Shown: in pieces, positions 7,579 to 12,330 of the stretch
Position numbering within the stretch: the stretch's first letter is position 1
Layout of the letters: each line of letters opens with the position of its first letter
Assembly (NCBI GenBank): GCA_027322375.1
Contig: DAHVRS010000214.1
Location: forward strand, 1-12,330
Source of the DNA: Brachybacterium sp.
Lineage (GTDB): Bacteria > Actinomycetota > Actinomycetes > Actinomycetales > Dermabacteraceae
Direction: 5' to 3'
Length of the DNA: 12,330 nucleotides
Notes under the pieces: generated by a model
Told to the model about the DNA's origin: nothing
Seen by the model: only the letters and a program-made list of their open reading frames with translations
The model's database searches: none
Translations under genes and position numbers: made by a program

Positions 7579-7794
7579 CCCGTTCCCGAGGCACTGAGCC
7601 TTCCCCGTCCCCTCTCAGCACCCCCTCCGCTCCTCGCCCCTCCCCACGCCATCCCGCTTCCCGGACACGAATTATCAAGCCCTCTGCATGACATCAGCGC
7701 CCATTGCGCTTCGAGGTCACGGGCAGGGCTTGAAAGTTCGCGCACGGCCCCCGGGGACGAGCTCGACAGACCGGCACTCAGGGCGGCGCTGCGC

Positions 7795-7830
7795 ACCAGC
7801 ACCGGCACCAGCACCAGCACCAGCACCGGC
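7795..7830 (+). repeat. Hexanucleotide tandem repeat (ACCAGC/ACCGGC)6
   Basis: Six consecutive 6-bp units, four ACCAGC and two ACCGGC, in noncoding DNA between the two converging genes. Length may vary by strand slippage between strains. It lies just beyond the tig terminator, so it is probably transcriptionally quiet. Confidence 0.9.
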
Positions 7831-7857
7831 AGCACCCGCACTCGCCCCCAGACATGA

Positions 7858-7898
7858 CGACAGGCCGCCATCCCCAGCTCGGGGATGACGGCCTGTCG
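7858..7898 (-). terminator. Terminator hairpin downstream of tig
   Basis: The 18-nt arms 7858-7875 (CGACAGGCCGCCATCCCC) and 7881-7898 pair with one internal mismatch (7868/7888) around the 5-nt loop AGCTC. It starts 25 nt past the tig stop. In the minus direction it is followed by TCATGTCT, a modest T-rich tail. Confidence 0.8.
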
Positions 7899-7923
7899 TG
7901 CGGTGCCCGTCAGGGGCGGGAGG

Positions 7924-9489
7924 TCACTCGGCCTTCTCGGCCTCGTCCTTGTCCGCCGCCTTCTTCGCGGGCGCCTTCTTCGCGGGCGCCTTCTTCGCGG
8001 GCGCCTTCTTGGCCGGAGCCTTCTTGGCGGGCGCCTTCTTCGCGGGGGCCTTCTCCTCGGCCTCGGCGTCGTCGGCCGCAGCGGCCTCGTCAGCCTTCGC
8101 AGCCAGCTTCTTGACCGGGGCCTTCTTCGCCGGAGCCTTCTTCGCCGGAGCCTTCTTGGCGGGCTTCTCCTCCGCCTTCTCGGACTCCTCGGCACCCTCG
8201 GCGTCAGCAGCCTCGTCCTCGGCATTCAGGCCCAGGTCCAGGACGTCGCCCGCAGCGTTCTTCACGGTGACCTCGGCGAGGACCACGTCGAGCGCCTTGG
8301 AGCGCTGGACCTCGGCGAAGATCTGCTCGAGCTGGCCGGACTGGGCGAGCATCTGCAGCAGCTGGTTCGGCTCGATGCCGTACTGCTGGGAGAGCTGGGT
8401 CATGTAGTGCATGAGGTCGGCCTGGTCGACCTGGACCTCCCGGGACCCATTGATCTCGTCGAGCAGGAACTGCGAGCGAACGGCCTTCTCGGTGTCCTCG
8501 CGGATCTCCTCGCCGTGCGGGTCGCCCGGCTCCTTGCCCTCGTTCTCGAGGTGGGAGGTGATCTCGTCCTCGACGAGCTGCTCGGGGACGGGGATCTCGA
8601 GCTCCTCGAGGAGCTTCTCGAGGAGGGCGTTGCGGGCCAGGGCCACGCGGTTGCCCTCGGCGTCCTTCTCGGCCTGCGCCTTGAGGTCAGCCTTGAGCTC
8701 CTCGATGGTGTCGAACTCGGAGGCCATCTCGGCGAACTCGTCGTCGGCCTCGGGCAGCTCGCGCACCTTGACGGACTGCGCGGTGACCTTGACCTGCGCC
8801 TCTTCGCCCGCGCGGTCGCCACCGGCGAGCTTCGAGACGAAGGTGGTGGTCTCCTCGGCGGAGAGGCCGGTGAGCGCCTCGTCGAGGCCCTCGAGCATGT
8901 TGCCCTCGCCGATGCGGTAGGAGACGCCCTCGACGGACTCGATCTCCTCGTCGTCGATGGTCGCGGTCATATCGAGGGAGACGAAGTCGCCGTCCTCGGC
9001 CGGGCGGTCCACGCCCACGAGGGTGCCGAAGCGCTCGCGGAGCTCGTCCAGGCGCACCGAGACGGCGTCCTCGTCGACGGTGGGCTCCTCGATCTCGACC
9101 TCGTAGGAGGCGAAGTCGGGCAGGGTGATCTCGGGGCGGATGTCCTGCTCGACGGTGAAGACGAGGTTGCCCTCGTCCTTGCCGTCCAGGCCAGGGATCT
9201 CGGAGACCTCGACCTCGGGGCGACCCACGGGCTTCAGCTCCGCCTCGGCGGCGGCCTGCTGGTAGAAGTCGGGCAGGGAGTCGTTGACGGCCTCCTGCAG
9301 GATCGCCGGGCGGCCGAAGCGCTGCTCGACGAGCTTGGAGGGGACCTTGCCCTTGCGGAAGCCGGGGATCTGCACCTGATCGGCGATCTTCTTGGTGGCG
9401 GCCTCGACGGCGGGCTTGAGCTCGTCGAAGGGCACCTCGACGGTGAGCTTCACCCGGGTGGGGCTGAGCTTCTCGGACTCGGTCTTCAC
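7924..9489 (-). CDS. tig: Trigger factor (ribosome-associated chaperone / prolyl isomerase) with H1-like tail
   Basis: Ribosome-docking chaperone that shields nascent chains and isomerises prolyl bonds, 521 aa. The N-terminal domain carries the ribosome-binding signature GFRKGKVP (43-50). The FKBP-type PPIase domain covers about 162-247 (AEDGDFVSLDMTA to GLDEALTGLS). The helical C-terminal chaperone domain covers about 248-423. Residues 424-521 are an added tail: an acidic stretch, then two clusters of (A)PAKK repeats (about four and six units) separated by an acidic Ala-rich spacer, ending KDEAEKAE. Trigger factors are usually about 430-470 aa, so the tail is extra. The start is GTG at 9489, with GGGAG 9 nt upstream (9499-9503). 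tRNA-Pro lies 86 nt upstream on the same strand. The gene is separated from clpP1 by the divergent NlpC/P60 gene. Confidence 0.96.
   Translation of the reverse strand: MKTESEKLSPTRVKLTVEVPFDELKPAVEAATKKIADQVQIPGFRKGKVPSKLVEQRFGRPAILQEAVNDSLPDFYQQAAAEAELKPVGRPEVEVSEIPGLDGKDEGNLVFTVEQDIRPEITLPDFASYEVEIEEPTVDEDAVSVRLDELRERFGTLVGVDRPAEDGDFVSLDMTATIDDEEIESVEGVSYRIGEGNMLEGLDEALTGLSAEETTTFVSKLAGGDRAGEEAQVKVTAQSVKVRELPEADDEFAEMASEFDTIEELKADLKAQAEKDAEGNRVALARNALLEKLLEELEIPVPEQLVEDEITSHLENEGKEPGDPHGEEIREDTEKAVRSQFLLDEINGSREVQVDQADLMHYMTQLSQQYGIEPNQLLQMLAQSGQLEQIFAEVQRSKALDVVLAEVTVKNAAGDVLDLGLNAEDEAADAEGAEESEKAEEKPAKKAPAKKAPAKKAPVKKLAAKADEAAAADDAEAEEKAPAKKAPAKKAPAKKAPAKKAPAKKAPAKKAADKDEAEKAE
7958..8047 (-). 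repeat. Six 15-bp tandem repeats coding the APAKK tail of trigger factor
   Basis: The plus-strand unit GCCTTCTTCGCGGGC occurs six times in a row, with silent-type changes in units 4-6. Each unit encodes one AKKAP pentapeptide on the minus strand. A related, shorter cluster lies at 8105-8164 (four units, one diverged, encoding PVKK). A multiple of 3 keeps any copy-number change in frame. Confidence 0.92.
8105..8164 (-). repeat. Second cluster of 15-bp AKKAP-coding repeats in tig
   Basis: Four 15-bp units. Two are identical (8120-8134 and 8135-8149), and the unit at 8105-8119 has diverged to encode VKK. The cluster is separated from the 3' one by codons for an Ala/Asp/Glu spacer. Confidence 0.8.
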
Positions 9490-9575
9490 TGGTCAGGTCT
9501 CCCTGTAGATGGACATCGGATGGACGCTTCTGAAGGCGCCCCGGGGCCCGCCGCGGCGGCGACCCGGTGGCGGAG

Positions 9576-9649
9576 TCGGGGTGACAGGATTTGAACCTGC
9601 GACTTCCCGCTCCCAAAGCGGGTGCTCTACCAAGCTGAGCTACACCCCG
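9576..9649 (-). tRNA. tRNA-Pro (anticodon TGG)
   Basis: A 74-nt cloverleaf on the minus strand. The acceptor is CGGGGTG/CACCCCG with discriminator A. The D-arm contains AGCTCAGCTTGGTAGAGC. The anticodon stem is CCCGC/GCGGG around loop TTTGGGA, giving anticodon TGG. The T-arm is GCAGG/CCTGT around TTCAAAT. CCA is not encoded. It precedes tig by 86 nt on the same strand. Confidence 0.97.
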
Positions 9650-9797
9650 GAGGGCAACCCAGGGGATATTACCCGTTCCTCCCGCACGGCGCGCCGGGAG
9701 GTGGTGGGCCCTGTGAGCAGATGCATGTCGCCTCGGCCACTGCGCCGTGGCGGGAATGTGCTCGATGCGCGCTGATCTGGTTCAATAGGTGCCGTAT

Positions 9798-9868
9798 GCG
9801 GGCGTAGCTCAATGGTAGAGCCTCAGTCTTCCAAACTGATTACGCGGGTTCGATTCCCGTCGCCCGCT
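9798..9868 (+). tRNA. tRNA-Gly (anticodon TCC)
   Basis: A 71-nt cloverleaf. The acceptor is GCGGGCG (9798-9804) with CGCCCGC (9861-9867), discriminator T. The D-arm is TAGCTCAATGGTAGAGC. The anticodon loop is CTTCCAA between CAGT and ACTG, giving anticodon TCC. The T-arm is GCGGG/CCCGT around TTCGATT. CCA is not encoded. It is divergent from tRNA-Pro, with 148 nt between them. Confidence 0.97.
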
Positions 9869-9874
9869 CGCATG

Positions 9875-9917
9875 GACGGGCCGCATCCCTCCTGCTCAGG
9901 CAGGGATGCGGCCCGTC
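9875..9917. terminator. Shared bidirectional terminator between tRNA-Gly and the methyltransferase pseudogene
   Basis: GACGGGCCGCATCCCT (9875-9890) pairs perfectly over 16 bp with 9902-9917. The intervening CCTGCTCAGG can extend the stem by CCT/AGG with a bulged C. It starts 7 nt after the tRNA-Gly 3' end and ends 2 nt before the pseudogene stop on the other strand, so it serves both convergent units. The plus-strand tail TCATTCCTCGTT is moderately T-rich. Confidence 0.8.
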
Positions 9918-9918
9918 G

Positions 9919-10546
9919 TCATTCCTCGTTCCGCGGAGGCCTGGCACGGACTCGCAGCACCGCGGTGGAGTCATCGTCCGCCAGCACCCGGTCCACGGCG
10001 CCGAGCCGTCCGCTCGCCCGCGCCGCCTGCGCGGCGGCATCGCACTGCTCACGGTGCATCTCCAGCAGGAGCACGCCGCCGGGGGCGAGGTGATCGGCGG
10101 CACCGGCCAGCAGCGCACGCACCACCTCCAGTCCGTCCTCCCCTCCCGCGAGCGCCCCGGGTCTACGTCGGCGGCGTGCACTCGGGCGCTCGGGAGGCGT
10201 CTGGCCACGAGCGCGGCGACCGGTGCGGCGCCCGCGCACAGCTCGAGCACTCGCCGTGCGGGCAGCTCCCGCGCGGCCCGCAGGGTCTTGGTGATGAGCA
10301 GCGCGGTGCGCCGACGGGGCACGAACACGCCCGACGCGACGGCGAGCCGCTCCCCCAGGACATCGACCTCGCCGACGACGTGCTCGAGGAACTCCCCGGC
10401 CACGCGCCGGCGCGTCATCTCCTCGAGCTGGGCGGCATCGTGGCGGCGCGGCGCAGCTCCGCAGCCTCCTCCTCGGCGAAGACGCAGCCCGCGGCGCGCA
10501 GGCGTGCCGTGGTGCTCTCGAGAGTCGCTGTGCCCATCTGGCCCAT
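9919..10546 (-). pseudogene. Decayed HemK/PrmC-like N5-glutamine methyltransferase gene
   Basis: Family similarity continues through three frames. Part 1 (from ATG 10546 or 10537) reads MGTATLESTTARLRAAGCVFAEEEAAELRR. It then goes out of frame near 10436-10445. Part 2 reads DAAQLEEMTRRRVAGEFLEHV, then GVFVPRRRTALL and RVLELCAGAAPVAAL, which is the SAM-binding motif I region, and HAADVDPG. At about 10152-10158 it jumps to part 3, ALAGGEDGLEVVRALLAGAADHLAPGGVLLLEM, through to the TGA at 9919. In intact relatives the NPPY/NAPY catalytic segment and surrounding 60-75 residues lie between DVDP and the VALDGG-type sequence, and that segment is absent here. A base-level frameshift plus an internal deletion means no active methyltransferase. 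The first lesion alone could be a sequencing error, but the deletion could not. It was probably a paralogue of prmC (release-factor methylation) rather than the essential gene, though that cannot be shown here. Confidence 0.85.
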
Positions 10547-10675
10547 CCGGGAAGTATCCGCGATCCGGTCCCGTCAGTGCCAGGCCCGTCGTGGACGGAC
10601 CGCCGTGGCCTGCCCGTCTGCCGTCGTGTCCGATTCCCGCTGGTGCCGCAGGCCCGGACGCGGTTCACTGGACTC

Positions 10676-12280
10676 ATGCAGTCGATGACTGATGATGAGC
10701 GCTACGCCGCGATCCGTGCCCGGGACGCGCGCTTCGACGGCATGTTCTTCACCTGTGTGCGCTCCACCGGGATCTTCTGCCGTCCCTCCTGCCCGGCGCG
10801 CACCCCCTCCCGGGGCGGGGTCGAGTTCGTGCCCTCGGCCGCGGCGGCGGTCGCCGCGGGCTTCCGTGCCTGCAAGCGCTGCGGGCCGACGGCCCCGCCG
10901 GGCAGCCCCGACGCTGATCCTGCGGGCTCTCTCGCGGGGCGGGCGCTGCGCCTGCTCGAGGCCGGGGCGCTCGACGGGGAGGGGACGGTTCCCGCGCTCG
11001 CAGCGCGCCTGGCGGTCTCCGAGCGGACGCTGCACCGGGCGCTCGTGGACCGCACCGGCGCAGGCGCTCTCGCCCATGCCCGGATCCTCCGCGCCCGTCG
11101 CGCGCATGAGCTGGTCACCGGCACGGATCTGCCGCTGGCACGGATCGCGCACGCTGCTGGCTTCGGCTCCGAGCGCCAGTTCCATGACACGTTCTCCACG
11201 ATCTTCGGGCACGCCCCCTCGGTGGTGCGGGAGCGCCAGCGCTCCACCCGACACAGCGCATCCGACGGGCCCAGCGCCGCCGACGGGCCCCGGACCCACG
11301 GGCAGTCTGGCGCGGTGGTCACCGCGCGTCTCGCCCTGCGCGGCCCCTTCGACGGGGCGGGCCTCGCGGACTGGTTCGCCCATCGCGCCGTCCCCGGCGT
11401 CGAGGAGCTCGACGGCCTCGTGTGGACGAGGGCCCTGCGCCTCCCGCACGGCCCGGCCGTGGTGCGCGTGGATCTTTCCGCTCCCGCCCCGCTCACCGCC
11501 CGCCTCGCCCTCGCGGATCTGCGCGACTATGCCGCGGCGATCGCGACCGTGCGCCACCTGCTGGATCTCGACGCGGACCCCGTCGGCATCGATACGGGGC
11601 TCCGCGCCGCACTGCCTGCGTTCGCCGCGCTGGTCGCGGCGCGGCCCGGGGTGCGCCTGCCGGGCGCGCCGAGCCCGCGAGAGGCGCTGCTGTGGGCGAT
11701 CACCGGTCAGCAGATCACCGCCTCCCAGGCCGCCGAGCAGATCACACGCGCCACCGACCTGCTCGCTGAGGAGCTGCCGGGCGCCCTGCGCACGGGCGGC
11801 GTGCACCGACTGCCCGTGGACCCCGTCCGCGCCGCCGAGCGCGCCGAGGAGTGGTTCCGCGGCCCCGGTGCCCGGCGCCGCACCCTCACCACCGCCGTCC
11901 CCGCCCCGGGACTGGAGGCGGAGGCGGGCCCGTCGAACCTCCGCGAACGGTTGCTCGCCCTGCATGGGGTGGGGCCCTGGACCGCGGACTACGTGCTGCT
12001 GCGCGGTGCGCGGGCGGTCGATGTCGCCCCGGCGCGGGATGCCGCGCTGCTCACCGCTGCGAAGGACCTCGGCCTCGCCCAGGACCACGCCGAGCTCACC
12101 GCCGCGCTGCGCAGCGCCTCCCCGTGGTGCTCCTACGCCTGCTTGCACCTGTGGCACCACGCCGCCGCGCTCCGCCGCGGCGCGTCCTCCCTCGGCACGA
12201 GCACCGCCATCACGCATTCGCCTACTTCGCACTCGCCCGCTTCTCACTCCCCCGCCCCTGTGGAAGGACCCACCTCATGA
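10676..12280 (+). CDS. Ada-type sensor / AraC regulator fused to AlkA DNA-3-methyladenine glycosylase
   Basis: Alkylation-repair protein of 534 aa. Residues 1-75 are an Ada metal-binding domain with zinc ligands C35, C39, C66 and C69 (TGIFCRPSCPAR, ACKRC). C35 corresponds to the methylphosphotriester-accepting Cys38 of E. coli Ada. An AraC-type HTH covers about 86-188 (ERTLHRALVDRTG, IAHAAGFGSERQFH). An AlkA N-terminal domain covers about 213-325. An HhH-GPD glycosylase covers about 330-500, with hairpin LALHGVGPWTADYVLLRG (427-444) and catalytic Asp455 aligning with E. coli AlkA Asp238. It removes alkylated bases and probably senses methylation damage to activate its own operon. The ATG at 10676 (or 10685) starts right at the conserved DDERYAAI segment, but no Shine-Dalgarno sequence is visible. 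The tail 502-534 is low-complexity (HSP repeats). The stop overlaps the next start by ATGA. Confidence 0.93.
   Translation: MQSMTDDERYAAIRARDARFDGMFFTCVRSTGIFCRPSCPARTPSRGGVEFVPSAAAAVAAGFRACKRCGPTAPPGSPDADPAGSLAGRALRLLEAGALDGEGTVPALAARLAVSERTLHRALVDRTGAGALAHARILRARRAHELVTGTDLPLARIAHAAGFGSERQFHDTFSTIFGHAPSVVRERQRSTRHSASDGPSAADGPRTHGQSGAVVTARLALRGPFDGAGLADWFAHRAVPGVEELDGLVWTRALRLPHGPAVVRVDLSAPAPLTARLALADLRDYAAAIATVRHLLDLDADPVGIDTGLRAALPAFAALVAARPGVRLPGAPSPREALLWAITGQQITASQAAEQITRATDLLAEELPGALRTGGVHRLPVDPVRAAERAEEWFRGPGARRRTLTTAVPAPGLEAEAGPSNLRERLLALHGVGPWTADYVLLRGARAVDVAPARDAALLTAAKDLGLAQDHAELTAALRSASPWCSYACLHLWHHAAALRRGASSLGTSTAITHSPTSHSPASHSPAPVEGPTS
12215..12259 (+). repeat. Three 15-bp imperfect repeats at the Ada-AlkA C-terminus
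   Basis: Three in-frame units encode HSPTS, HSPAS and HSPAP (residues 514-528). They follow the end of the glycosylase fold and have no counterpart in the AlkA domain. This is probably a disordered tail. Confidence 0.8.
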
Positions 12281-12330
12281 GCACCAGCTGGACCCCCTCC
12301 CCGGCCTCCCCGCCGCGCCATCGCCGAGTC
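12277..12330 (+). CDS. Start of a downstream gene, truncated by window edge (18 codons)
   Basis: The ATG at 12277 overlaps the ada-alkA stop (ATGA), with GGAAGGA at 12262-12268 as a well-placed ribosome binding site. The 18 visible residues (MSTSWTPSPASPPRHRRV) are too few and too low in complexity to assign. In this gene order the partner is often a methylated-DNA-protein cysteine methyltransferase (Ogt), which would suit a coupled alkylation-repair operon. That is expectation from context only. Confidence 0.55.
   Translation, partial: MSTSWTPSPASPPRHRRV

Larger units (their letters stand above)
7525..7923. other. Convergent intergenic region, NlpC/P60 gene / tig
   Basis: A 399-nt gap between convergent genes. 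It holds a terminator for each gene (7546-7578 and 7858-7898) and a hexanucleotide repeat (7795-7830). The part from 7580 to 7790 contains no recognisable gene. The short open frames through it are low-complexity and have no ribosome binding sites. Confidence 0.7.

Noticed and set aside
7795..8164. CRISPR-like array
   Set aside because: The repeats are 6-bp noncoding units and 15-bp coding units without spacers. They are simple tandem repeats.
9541..9575. GC-rich self-complementary run between tRNA-Pro and tig as a terminator
   Set aside because: Short CCGCCGCGGCGG-type pairing without a clear stem-loop and T-tract. Not distinguishable from background GC.
9576..9868. Integration site or genomic island boundary at the two tRNA genes
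   Set aside because: No duplicated tRNA 3' end, integrase or composition change is seen on either side.
10574..12247. Long minus-strand open frame opposite the Ada-AlkA gene
   Set aside because: Composition is Gly/Arg/Ala-rich with no domain pattern. The plus-strand frame has all zinc ligands, HTH and HhH-GPD motifs.

Overview
The window reads as chromosome from a high-GC Gram-positive bacterium (Actinomycetota). The evidence is the very GC-rich third codon positions, frequent GTG starts, the paired clpP1-clpP2 genes, the two-domain Ada-AlkA protein and an actinobacterial-type formate dehydrogenase N-terminus. A member of the Micrococcales such as Brachybacterium is plausible, but that is inference. 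Long open frames antisense to the real genes are GC-driven shadows.

Layout. (1) 1-2951, minus: a catalytic formate dehydrogenase gene running off the left edge, with an in-frame TGA at the active site followed by a bacterial SECIS-like hairpin. It is a selenocysteine enzyme, and standard gene calling would split it in two. (2) 3042-6302, minus: clpP1, clpP2, clpX and a chorismate mutase gene whose ATG overlaps the clpX stop. This is the core ATP-dependent protease plus a small shikimate-pathway enzyme. A ClgR-like operator and a -10 element lie upstream of clpP1, and a 36-nt perfect palindrome separates clpP2 from clpX. (3) 6703-7524, plus: a secreted peptidoglycan hydrolase (PG-binding plus NlpC/P60) placed between clpP1 and the trigger factor gene, with its own promoter candidate and a strong terminator. 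(4) 7924-9489, minus: tig, coding for trigger factor with a long Lys/Ala/Pro repeat tail. tRNA-Pro(TGG) lies just upstream on the same strand. (5) 9798-9868, plus: tRNA-Gly(TCC), with a shared bidirectional terminator after it. (6) 9919-10546, minus: a decayed HemK/PrmC-like methyltransferase gene with a frameshift and an internal deletion that removes the catalytic NPPY region. (7) 10676-12280, plus: an Ada-type sensor fused to an AlkA glycosylase for DNA alkylation repair. Its stop overlaps the start of a further gene that runs off the right edge.

The central block is a protein quality-control neighbourhood: trigger factor folds nascent chains, and ClpXP1P2 degrades failures. The most notable observation is the selenocysteine formate dehydrogenase. 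The SECIS spacing and GGUCU loop match, from memory, the Escherichia coli fdhF element. No phage, insertion sequence, CRISPR or toxin/antitoxin module is visible.
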